In this document: in pieces, positions 1-12,000 of the stretch
How the letters are laid out: each line of letters starts with the position of its first letter
Position numbering within the stretch: the stretch's first letter is position 1
Origin: Tetrahymena thermophila SB210
Taxonomy: Eukaryota > Ciliophora > Oligohymenophorea > Hymenostomatida > Tetrahymenidae
Direction of reading: 5' to 3'
NCBI RefSeq assembly: GCF_000189635.1
Contig: NW_002476463.1
Span: 1,488,001 to 1,552,000 of the forward strand
Length of the DNA: 64,000 nucleotides
Notes under the pieces: model-generated
Database searches by the model: none
The model's input: the letters and a program-made list of their open reading frames with translations, nothing else
Told to the model about the DNA's origin: nothing
Program-made: the position numbers and the translations under genes

Positions 1-525
1 CAAAGTTGTTCGTGTTTATTTCCATTGATCTCCTCTTATTTTTGGATTAATAAGCTTAATTTTCCACTCAACGAGAGATTCTAAATAATACATCTTGTAG
101 CCAGGCTCACTAAAAATTAAATCAGCACCTATTTAAATTTTAGAAAGCAATAAATTAGCTCGATTTCATAAATTGAATGATTAATTTATGCAAATAATTT
201 TTTAAATATTACAAAAGTTGCAAAACCTTTCATATGAAATAAATTAATCATTTCCAAAAAGCTCATCTGTTAGTATTTTTTGTATTAAATCTGTCTCATA
301 CATATAATCTGCAAAACCCTAAGGATCAATTATTCCCTTCTTTTTTGTACTAGTTTATATTTTACATTTTATATGATACATTGATTGATTTTTTAATATT
401 TGATTCAATTAATACTTTTCATTGTTTTCTGAGATAGTAGTGAATAGCATGTTAATGTAGTTTTTCTAGCTTTTATCAAAATTTGACTCTCTTTTCCTAA
501 TCGCACAGCAATTGTCATTTCCCAT
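1..525 (-). CDS. N-terminally acylated unknown protein, 3' part cut off by the window edge
   Basis: Two exons are seen, 525..213 and 128..1, separated by an 84-nt GT..AG intron (129..212). The joint is in phase (one base left over, then two). The protein begins MGNDNCCAIRKRE: Gly2 followed by a CysCys pair is the pattern of proteins that are N-myristoylated and then palmitoylated, so membrane attachment is a reasonable inference. The rest is hydrophilic and helical, with a segment around IIDPQGFADYMYETDLIQ. I recognise no catalytic motif and no complete EF-hand loop. TAA/TAG are used as Gln four times in exon 1. The reading frame is still open at base 1, so the true C-terminus and size are unknown. 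Confidence 0.7.
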
Positions 526-1257
526 GTTATCTTAAATTCTATTCTTTATAGTCTTTTTACTAATGACCTAATATATGAATTATTGATTATATTATTTCTG
601 AACTACTTCTAAGTTTTTAATTATTACTTAAAAAGAAATTATTTAATTAATTAACAACTATTTTTTATAGGCCGCTTATAATTTTTGATTGTTTTAAGAT
701 ATAAATAATACTCTTGTTTATAATCTTATCAAACTTAATATCATAAAATACTCATTTTTTTAATAGTAATATATGATTACATCAGCACTTTTAATTTATA
801 ATTTAATAGAATATTAAATCAATTATTTTTTAAATATATTATTATAATCTTATATTCGTTTAAAATTCAACTATTACAGACAGACATTGTTTTAAAAAAC
901 TGTGTTTAAATTAAATTCTATTTTTACCTACTTATTATTTTCGTAATAAATTTGTTTCAAAAATAGTTTAGAATTAATATTTCTATTTAATTACACCTTT
1001 TTAAAAGTATTTCTACTTTCTCTTCCATAAAAATTTTGTTTTATCAATATTTAAATAAAATATAGAGCTTACTGATTCTAAATTAATTATAAGCATTATA
1101 ATTATCTATCAAAATTTTAAAGATTAAAGCTTTAATCAAACTAACAAATATTTTATATGAATTATTTATATGTTAATTTTATCATCATAAATTACTATTT
1201 TAAAATTGTATCAGTAGATAACTATTTTTTAATTTGTTATTTATAAATCCTCAAAAA
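526..1257. other. AT-rich spacer
   Basis: About 0.73 kb of very AT-rich DNA lies between the start of the acylated-protein gene and the end of the next minus-strand gene. It should hold the promoter of the former and the terminator of the latter. I see no open frame with coding character and no RNA gene. Confidence 0.5.
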
Positions 1258-4200
1258 TCAAAATTTTTTAAATGAAATAATTTTTCTCAAACGTGATTTT
1301 TGAAGATCTTATGATAAAGTTTAAGAGAATTTAATGTATTATTTATAATTTAAAATATTAGAAAATTTAATATATTTTATTTAAGTTAATTTTTTTATCA
1401 TTTTTATTGATTTTAATTGAGAGGAGCAATTTTTTATTTGAATCTATTTTTTGAAAGTTAAATTTCTAATTTATAAAAAATAAGATTAAAATTAGAATTA
1501 ATATCTAAAATAATTACATGGCAAATCTACTATTTATTATTTAATTGACTGAGAGGCATGCATTTTATACATTTTACGACTAAAAATGTATGTAGCTAAA
1601 ATAGTTAAGCATAGAAAAACTATTGTTAAAATAGTTCCTATTTTAGATTAATTAGTTATAAATATAAATAAAGCTCCGCTACATACCTTTTTAAAAAAAT
1701 ATAAAATCAATCAAAATTTAAAACTGAATTTATTATGTATTTTTACAATAGCAATAGTAAGTTGTAAACCTATATCTACTATGTTCCACCAGTTTACAGT
1801 ACAAGGCCAAACTTTTAAAATCAAGGCAATATTTATGACTTAAATAACAATTACAATAGAGAGACAAGAAATCAAGTAAAAGCTACTATTATCTTCACTT
1901 CTTAGAAAGCTAGTTGCCCCTATTTATATTTGTTAAAAATAAATTATTGAATAAAATTTGTCTAAGAATATTACCTAATACAATTAGCTAACCTTATTAA
2001 AATAAAACTAAAAAGGAAGGCTGATATTTTAAGTCAGTTGCTTTCTAAATGAATTGAATATTAGGAAATATAAAGGTTGTAAATGGATAGTAGATCAGTA
2101 AACCAAATAGAGCAAAAAACATATGAATGTAATGAGTATTATCAAAACACATAATACTACTATCTCTAACTAAATACCAAGGTTAAACTTAAGACCAATT
2201 ACACACAAAGCTATCAATGAAAGTTCTCATTATCAGAAAAAAAAGATTTGATCCAATAATTTAAATGATTTTAACTAAAAAAAATTGTGGATGAGGAAAG
2301 GTAGCTATCTATCCACTACTATCTAGTCCTAGAGTTTCATTTTTTAAATACTTCCTATAGTTATAAATATTATTTTATTTTCAAGTTATAATTAAAATAG
2401 TATTTTACAAAGATTTTATACTAAGTAATCCATATATCAAAGAAAAACCCAGTGAAAGCCAAAAAAAGAAATCATAGCCTAAAACCTAAATAAAATTAAT
2501 CATTATAAAGAATAAAATATGTTTCATTTTTAATTTTTAATTGATTATTTAGAATATGATTTTTATTCTTTCTTTTTATTTATTTCAAATTAAATTATAA
2601 AACTGATAATTAAATTAAAAAAAATAGATCTAAATTACAAATAATTATCACATAAAAATTTAATAATATAGCATAATCTAAATTTAATTTTAAAAAAATT
2701 AAAGTAAATTTTTTGATTGAAAAAACATTAAAGTAAATTTTGTAATTAAAAGTTAAAAAAAATAATGTAAATTTTGTTATTAAAAGTTGAAAAAAAAATG
2801 AATGAAATAAAATTACATTTCCATTTTTCCCATCAAATATTGAATAAGAAGATAAATCAGCTTCAAAATCTGAGAGGAGAGACCACTTGATAGAACTGTT
2901 AATTGCTACGCTTAAAAAGACATAGCTATCACAGAGACGATCTATAATAACTAAAATGTTACCTAAATTTAAATTGACCTTATAGACCGTATTCTATTTT
3001 TGTTTATTGTACTTATTTTCAGAATCTTATATTGTGATTACAGTTAGGTCTACGATAGTTTCCCAAGAGGGAGATATTCTTCTCTTAACCAAATTTTTTA
3101 ATTTAAGCTTCTCTAACTAATCTAAATGATCTTAATCTTCAGATTTAGAGCTTTGGATAGAGCTTTTAATCAAATATGGAATATAGCAAAAACATTTTTT
3201 TATCAGAGTACCAAGTTATTTGATACATTATTTGCATGAGAACGAAGAACCTTTATCATTTTATATTTTTTCTTGTTCTTCTCCTTATTTTTGATTATTT
3301 TAGTTATTAGCCTGATTATCATATCCACTGAATAAAAGCCTATTTTTTCTTTCATATAAACTTTTTTCAAATGTATTGCTTATCAATGATGCATTTAGAT
3401 TTTTTTACAGCTCTGGATTGCTAGATATTCTAAAAGGGGAATCTTTAAGCATTATTTCCCATTTCTTTTATACTTAATCAAAGGTTCTATGTTACATTCT
3501 AAAATTAATTGCCACCTCTGGACAGTTACCCATAATATTAGAATAAAGTTATTCTACACATAAGTCGTACTTTTTAATAAAATTTATTCATAAGCCAATG
3601 TTTTGATTTAAAAAATAATTTAATTTAAAAACAAAAAATCTTTTTAATTTGATTCTTACTATTGTTTTTTAATCTTCTCCCATATAAAAATTAGCTGTAA
3701 GTTTTTATAAGAAAATAGCAAATCCTTTCATGTCCATTGCAAAGGTTTTATAATTCCAGTTTACCTGTGCACTTTAATCAAAAGCCCATGATAAGAATTA
3801 TTCATTTATATTCATATTTGATATTCTAACAAACTACAATGCATCATAATAGATAACTAATTCTTCATCATACTCGTGATTATCATTATTTGAAAATTGA
3901 TAAAATATATGATGAAAAAATTCAAGTTTTGCATTCTCATTTTCTTTTACATTTAAATAATGTTCATTGTATGATAGTGTATTAGCATCGAGAGCATTTT
4001 CATTAGAAATTTAAAATAGATTTTTTGATTTGGAAGATGTAAATTCATTCTTTTTAGATTTATCTATCTGAGATAAATCATGTTATTTATTTCTTTTCTC
4101 TATTTTCTCTAACAATTTAGGCTCAATATTATCCTAAAAATGTTTTACTTTCAACATATAAGGAAACAAAAACTAATCTATGTTTTTAATTTCTTCTTCA

Positions 4201-7200
4201 TCTTCTTCTTCAATGCCGCTGCTATTTTTACCTAAAATTTCTAATTTATCATCTAAATTTTCTAATATTTCTTTTTAGCTTTCTTCTTTTTTTATTATTT
4301 AGTCATCTTCTTTAACTTCATGAATATTACTTTGCAAGCAGCAAATATACTAAATGCAAGTTCTCTTGCTTTATTCTTTTCGCTTAGATTAATTTTTTTC
4401 ATTTAATCTTTTGTATTCAATAGTAGTAACAATTTCGTTACTGTAGTTTAGGTCATTTTTAGATGTAAAAGGTATCCTAATAAAATAAATTCATAAATTT
4501 ATTTACATCAAATTGATAATTTTAAAAAAGTTAATTTTTACCAAAAAACTGGCTTTCCCCTAAGCATTTATTCCTTAAATATTGACTCATTTCTTTCTTT
4601 CATAAACACATCCAATAAATGATGTAAAATTTCTAAAGTTGATTTCACAGCATTATGAAATAACATAAACTAAAGTTAGTACACAATGTATCTTCTAATC
4701 CTATCTAGCTCCATTTTCTTTTAATTAAACACTTTTTAAATTTGTTTTCATTTATTTTAATAATTTTTACATTAAGAACTATATGAAAAAATATTGTAAA
4801 TCCAGTAACTCCTAACATTATTAAAATAGCACCACAAGCTATGGTATATTTTAAAAATACCCCATATTAATCTGATTTGCTATCAATAAAGAGAGAAATA
4901 ACTGGTACAATAACAATAAATGGTAATATTGCAAATAGCCAACTGATAATAATTAGAAAAGGAGTCAAAAACCTTTAAAAGGAAGGATTGCTATCTTTCA
5001 CACGCTTTAGAATGGCAAAAACTCCTATAAAGAAAGGTAGAATAAACATTAAGCTAATAAGGTCTTATTTATAAAAATAAATTTATTTAATTATAAATTC
5101 ATAAATAAAATTGAATACATATAAAGTACTGTCTATCTTTAACTATGAATAGCAAAGGAAGTGTAACAATCAATATCAAAACCGTTGAGAAAATCATTAA
5201 TTTATTAATCAAATTATTTTGATTTATTTTATTTAGCTATTCATTTTATTCTTCAGTTGTTAAATAATCGTTGCTAATTTTTATATTTTTAATTAATATA
5301 TTTTTCTTTTAAATTTATTAAATACTTTAAATAATTCTATTATTCAAAAGCACGAATCCTTATTGATATATTAAGCATGATGAAAATTAGAGGAAAAACC
5401 GTTAGAAGACAATACAAAAAACCTTTTTTATCTGGAGTTACAGTATCAGGTTTCTCATATAATCCATAAGAAAGCAGACTATACCCAATAATAAAGCAGA
5501 AAGCATTAATAAAATAGGAAAAACTTTCAAAGTTGTAATATTTAATTTAAATCAAGAAAGTATGAATTGAAACATCTTCAAATTTGAGAGATTTGCTTAT
5601 TAGATAAATTATACTTAATATTCCATATACTACTAGTATGAGAGCTCCTATCCTTTTTATAAAAAAAAAAAATTAAAATATCCTCTTTTAAATTTTTTTT
5701 TCAAATAAATTTTAAACCTAATTTATAAATTTTCATTAATGTTCTTAATTAATTAAATTAAAAAAATATTCAATTTATTACGATAAGAGAGTAAAAGAAA
5801 CTGCTACTGCTTAAATATTTTATTCAAAGAATCCAGTATTTGATTTAGCTATAGCTAATATCCAGATAGGTATTATAAAAAATGTTAAAAAATAAGTAAG
5901 AGAATAGAGATATCTTTTCCTCTATCTGTATCCAAATAGGCTGAGAGTGAGCCAAAAGATGAAGATAAAAGGCAATCCTATAATAGGATAGTAGCTTATA
6001 TAATGTAAATCTTCTATATTATTCAAATAGTTATATGCAGGCATCATAATTGAAATAGAGAGAACTCCACTTATAATAGGATAAAGTAACATTTTATTTT
6101 TAATGCTCATACTGGAGCTGCTAACACAAACCCCAAGTATCAAAAATATAGGAAGAAAAGCAATATGAAAGATTGATATAAGTAGATTAAATTAATTAAT
6201 TTAAACTTAAACTATTGCTTCCCTTAATTTATAAATAAAAAACCCTTCAAAAATAAAATATGATACAAAGACTAATAACTAAGTAATCACCAAGCACTTA
6301 TTACTAAAGAAATTGTTTATTTTTTAAAACCAAAATACTTCCTAATTTAATTACTAATTTGCTTCGTTTTAACTTAAAAAAGCTTAATCTTATTTCTTTC
6401 TTATTTGATCTACAATTTCTTCTAAAATTTTATTAAATTAATCTATTTTAGGTAAGAAGACATTGTAATGGAAAAAAATGTAAGCAAGAGTAACTATAAA
6501 TGCTATCAAAGGTAATAAAACATCAATAATGCTCTTCCATAGTTCTACTCCATTTTCACAAAGTGCCTATTTAAGGAAAAATAGGCCACACCCATATACT
6601 ATATACAACTCTATGAATAAACAGAAGACTAAGCTAATTATATCAGAATACCTTTTTCTAATAATTTTTTAATTTTTTTATTAATTTATTTATTTATTAA
6701 TTAACTATCTAAATACTGTCTCTACTCAAGTTTAATATTAAAAATTTTTTTTAAGATACTGCTTTTGTAATTTAAAAAATTATTTATTTTTTTAAATTAA
6801 AATTTTATGTTTTTTATCAACAATTACTGAGTACTGACGGTAATTAGAAATTTTATTATATTATTCATTTTGAAAATAATTTATCTTTTAAAATATTTGT
6901 TTTTTTTAAAAATAAATATAATACAATAAATTACTCTATGAAGTTCCAAATTAGATAAATCACACTCCAATTAATTAGGAAGATTATACAAATTAACCAA
7001 AAAAATATTCTTGCACCTTCAACCTACTCATTTGAATTTGAAAACTATAAGGCCTAAATATAAAAAACAGTTAATTTCTTAAATTGTAAACTAAAGGATA
7101 TTCTAATGAAAAGAAATAGAATTAATTAATTAATAATTTCATTTTTGATTTAATTAATTTTAAAAGATTTATATACATTTTATGAAAGCAATATATCTAA

Positions 7201-7879
7201 AAAGACATATGTTAAGATTCCTAGACAGAAGGTGTATTTGATTTTTTTATGCACCTTTAGAAAGATCAGTCCTAAAATAGTGAACAGAAATGAATATAAA
7301 AAAATCTTATCTTACACATACGACTACCAAGAATTATTACCACTGTACTTACTTGGTATTTCTACTTCCTTTGAATTTTAGTTAATAAATTGAAAAAATA
7401 ACCTTTTAAAACTAAATAAAATTTACATAAATTATGAAACTAAACATGAAAGTAAAAGCAATCAAAACAATCCCAAAAATAAATTCAGCAAATCCTATAC
7501 TAAGTGTTCCATTAAAAAATGAGCAATATTTGTTAAACAAAACATCAGTTGACTTCTTTATTGATTAAGAGCATTAATATACTCTACTATAAAATTATTT
7601 TTGAGCTATCCCATCTTCAATCATACTCAAAATCGAAATTATTTCTTTATTGGCAGGTCCTTTGTATGAATATAAAATATTGCCATTATATCTAATTACT
7701 TTTTTTATTTCATAAAACTAACTTTCATCTTATTAAATTTCATTTTAGATTTGCTTTTTCTCATCATCTTAAAATTCTATTTCTTATGATTCTAATTGAT
7801 CTAAAGTCTTTTTTTAGTCAAAAACAGATATATCGTTTTCAACAGGTAGCTCAAACTACTTATTACTATTTTTAATCAT
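1258..7879 (-). CDS. Large multi-pass membrane protein, paralog 1
   Basis: Multi-exon gene; limits are the ATG at 7879 (protein begins MIKNSNKQFELPVEND) and a TGA at 1258-1260. The last exon end is approximate. Order: a hydrophilic N-terminus (~7550-7879); many hydrophobic exons between about 4740 and 7520; a long charged cytosolic-type region (~2830-4480, with acidic EEDEEEIKN and a Cys cluster CKQCIKQLGTLIKKCFC); then a C-terminal membrane block (~1560-2510, including NTHYIHMFFALFGLLIYYPF). One joint checked in phase is near 2415 (IKSL-KYLKNE). The same order and matching motifs occur in the next gene (9022-16003), so the two are paralogs. No known transporter or channel signature is recognised. 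It resembles the many lineage-specific putative transmembrane proteins of ciliates; function unknown. Confidence 0.7.
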
Positions 7880-8190
7880 AAATTAATAATTAGATTTTTA
7901 GATTTGTATTATTTAATGGAAAAAGCTATTATATCTTTAAGCAGTTTTTTACTTAAATAGTATAAATTTATATATATTAATCTTTATTAGAAAATGATTA
8001 CATTTAATAATTAATTCAAAATACAGTCTTTAATTAATTAATTTTGAAAATTAAAAAAATATATAATAATAAGAGTAAGATTATTTTTAGAAAGTTATAA
8101 TGACTTGTCTGATAATTAGCAAAAATATCTAAACAACATTAATTGAATAAACAATTAAAGAAATAAAAATATTTATTCTTCTTTCTAAGC

Positions 8191-8605
8191 ATTAAAGATA
8201 TAAGTCAAAATTTACCTTTAAAATATTTAAAATCATATTAACAAGTAGTTAGATTTAAATGCTATTAGATAATTCATAAATAAAGATTACTTACTTTATA
8301 AGAGTTAATTAAAAACTATTTTTTTGATTTTTCTTTTTAACCATTAAAGATATAAGTCAAAATTCACCTTTAAAATATTTAAAATCATTTAAAGAAGTAG
8401 TTAGATTTAAATTCGACAATTCATAAGTAAAGATTACTTTGCAAGAGTTAATTAAAAACCATATAAAATATTTTATAAATATATTCACCTTTAAAATATT
8501 TAAAATCATATTAAGAAGTAGTTAGATTTAAATGCTATTAGATAATTCATAAATAAAGATTACTTACTTTACAAGAGTTAATTAAAAACCATATAAAATT
8601 TTTTA
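8191..8605. repeat. Three-copy tandem repeat, unit about 120 bp
   Basis: Three nearly identical copies at about 8191-8315, 8343-8465 and 8483-8605. Each carries the core CACCTTTAAAATATTTAAAA (TACC in copy 1), then AAGTAGTTAGATTTAAA, then AGAGTTAATTAAAAAC. Copy 2 has lost the block ATGCTATTAGATAA that copies 1 and 3 share, and copy 3 lacks the left part (ATTAAAGATATAAGTCAAAA) that copies 1 and 2 share. The mosaic sharing suggests more than one duplication step or later conversion. No frame runs through the units. Confidence 0.9.
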
Positions 8606-8821
8606 TAGATCTTTGGTATAAATGATCAAAAATGAAAAAATGTATATCTATCTTTAAAATCTATTTAATTATTACTTAAATACTGCTGTTTAGTTTCAAA
8701 GTATATCTTTGAATCTATCTATTTTTATATCATTCTTTATTATTTCATTTTATTTTATTCATTTATCAGAAAATATTTTTACAATAACGTTAAATTATTT
8801 ATTAATTTTGCAAAGGTTATA

Positions 8822-8900
8822 AATAATAAATTTTTTATTGTTTGTTTAATTTTATGGTTAAAGTTAGAATAATAAATTTTTTATTGTTTGTTTAATTTTA
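8822..8900. repeat. Short direct repeat, 33 bp x 2
   Basis: Two exact copies of a 33-base AT-rich block (core TTTTTTATTGTTTGTTTAAT) begin at 8822 and 8868, so the period is 46 bases. They lie just downstream of the stop of the 9022-16003 gene. They could be part of its 3' flank or simply slippage-derived. Confidence 0.85.
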
Positions 8901-9021
8901 TTTATATTAAAAAATATTATGATAGTGATTGAGTGAGAATTTATTATTTGCGTTTTTTGTAGTAAAAAAACTATTAAAAATACATATATATAAATTAACT
9001 AACTAACTATAAAAAATATCT

Positions 9022-12000
9022 TCATAATTATTCTATTTCTAATATCTTTGAATTGGCATCTGATAAACCTTCGATATTAACTTTGTTTTTGAAACGTTAT
9101 TAAGTCTAAAAAGAATCTGTAACATCTTTTGATGTAATATGATTTCCCCTTCTTGAAGCTTGAAGCTGAGGAGTTTGTTAAGGAGTTTCTACTCCAACTT
9201 TAAGTTACTCTAATTCTTTCTTTTTCTCTTGTGTTTTTTAAATTACTGTTTAAATAGAAAAGTTTAATTATTGATGGATTATTATTCAAATTAATTTTTA
9301 CCTGGTAAATGATTTAGGACAAGCTTTTTTTGTTGATGTTTACCAGAAAAATACTTTTTTTTAATGATGATAGCTAAAATTATTATGACAATAAGATGTA
9401 GAACAATATTCACAATAAATAGTATCAACGATTCTTTTGTAATTACAATTAGAAGTCCAATACCGTTAATCTGTTTATTATAAATGTTTAATTAGCTTAT
9501 ATATTTTTTATTCTTAAGAAATTAAATAAACAAATAATTACAATTCCTATACATAGAAGGCATCCTATTTCTATAGGATTAATAAATCCAATTAGACAAG
9601 GTTCTATTTTAATTGCAAGCAAACTCATTCCAAAACCTACAAAAGATGTGATACTAAGTTGGATGATGCTAATTAAAGTTTTGTTTTAAAAAGAGTTAAA
9701 AAATGCTGTGGCACCTATTTTTAATTTAAATTAATAAATAAAAATGATGTATTTGTTGAATTTAAATTACCTAAAACAATTAATTTAGCTTGAATATAAA
9801 CTGCAATATACGATTTATCATACTTAACATCAAGAGTATTATCTAAAAACTAAATACTTGGCTAAATAAAAGTAGATAGAGGATAGTAACCTAACAAAGC
9901 CTTTTTTTTATTAAAATATTTTAAATTATAAGTTTTGCAGATGTAATTTATTTTTTACTATAAAACCGCTAGCCATCATCCAAAAATGAGTATTGCTCAA
10001 ACACTAAATAGAACTAGTTCTATAAAGACTCCAGGGTGAACTTGTTTCCCAATCACAAATACTTTTTGTTATGATATAGATTTTACAATTAAACATTTTA
10101 ATTGAATTAAAATAAATACTATGCATCCATCAATGTTCTCATAATAAACATAAAAAAGGTGGCTCCTAATAAGTTGACACCTTTAGATAAATAGAATTGC
10201 TTGTGTCTAAAGTTTGCATTTTCACCATTTTCATCTTTTCCTAAAGTACCCTATTAATTAATTAATTATAGTTGTTTAAGTGCTCATTTAATTAGTATCT
10301 GTAAATTTAATTTTTTAATAATTTACTTCTTCAGCATAATCTTAAGCAATCAGAGCAATAAAAAAGTAAAGTATACCTAAACCAACACACAACCAAAATA
10401 TTATTTAGTAACTACTAAACTTTATAAATTTTAAATTTAATTACATTATTTATTTTAAATTAAATAGAGCTTACTATTGATCCTGAAGTCACTTATGCTG
10501 TATCAACTTTTGTAGTATATCCAGGAAACCACTCTACTTGATTATTAAAGGCTACTCCGTAAAGAGTTAGAAAATCACTTAGTTTACCAACAATAGTCAT
10601 AAGATTATTTATATTTAAATTGAACTAAACTTTCATAGCCTAATTTTAATTTTCTTCGTATGCTCTTATAGAATTAACCATTGTTGTAACTAAATTATCT
10701 GCCATATCATTCCAACTAGGAGCTTTCTTAGCTTGAGGTTTTCTGGAAATAACATTCTTTGCAATTTTTGGTTTAGTTAATCTCTATATTAAAGACTTTT
10801 CATTTTCAAAATGTAAATTAATTAACATTAACTCGAAAAAATAAATAATAAATTACACTTATTTTTTTATCAACATATGAGAAAGCTTTCCCTGGGTAAA
10901 CACAACAGCAAGTTCTTAAGCATCTACACATCATAATGAAGCAAGAAACATTCTCTTTTATTTTTTAAGGTGCATTTTAGTCCTGAACCTTAACTTTGTT
11001 TTTATTTGATCCTTTTACTTCATTTATGTTCATTCTTTAAATGTTTTCATAGTTTAAGTTTTCTTCTTTTTGCATTGATAAAAGATATTTATTTTTTCTC
11101 TAGTAATTAAAAATGACATCTTCATCATCCTCAAGTTAAGTTTTTAAAGGAATGGTAAAAATAAAAGGAGATCCTTCCATCCTCTTCTCAATTTCTTCTT
11201 TCTTTATAAACTTTCTAATATCTGGTCTATAATTGCTTGCAAAGTTTGGAATATTTGTCATTAAATACCCAAACATTCTTTCATATAGTAGTTCTCTCTA
11301 TAAAATTACACAAATACATTAATTAATTTTTATGAAATAGGAGTAGTTAAAAATATCTATCAAAAAATATTTTTATATTTTCTTTAAATGATTAAACTAT
11401 AAATATACATTAAATCTATTTAACACTAAGATAAATTAACACCAAAATTTTGAAAATTAAAAAAAAATTTTAATAAATTTAATTTAATAAAAAAAAAAAA
11501 CTCATTGCTGATTTTTTAAAAATTTAAATGTAAAAATTATTATTATTTGATTAATTATTTTTTTTAATTTGTAAAAGAATGTTTTGAATAGTGTTTATAA
11601 TTAATATGTTTAATTTAAATTGATTTGCTTTATCTTAATATATCAAGAAATATTTTGTTTGGATTAAGAATTAATTATAAAAATAAAAGTAATTAAGCTA
11701 AAATAAATAAAATGATAAATATACCAATTTTAATGAAATAGTTGTAGATTCCTTGTTAATTGATACTTTGTTTGCTATATCAATCATACATTTAGAAAAA
11801 TCTTATAGATTTAGAGCTAATATTCCTCCTTTCCAGACTTATGATGAATGTGAATCATATATTTAAGAAAGTTCTTTCTATATAAGCTACTATAGGTAAA
11901 TTTCATCAAAGCTTTATAAGTCGCTTGGTATACTATCTTACTTTTCCTTTAAAGAGGGAACTTCAGATCTCAGTGAAGATGCATAGTCATCATCAACTTG

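Larger units (their letters stand above)
7880..9021. other. Spacer between the two membrane-protein paralogs
   Basis: About 1.1 kb without a gene. It lies upstream of the 1258-7879 gene and downstream of the 9022-16003 gene. It contains the three-copy repeat at 8191-8605 and a second short direct repeat at 8822-8900, both listed separately. The rest is plain AT-rich sequence. Confidence 0.6.
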
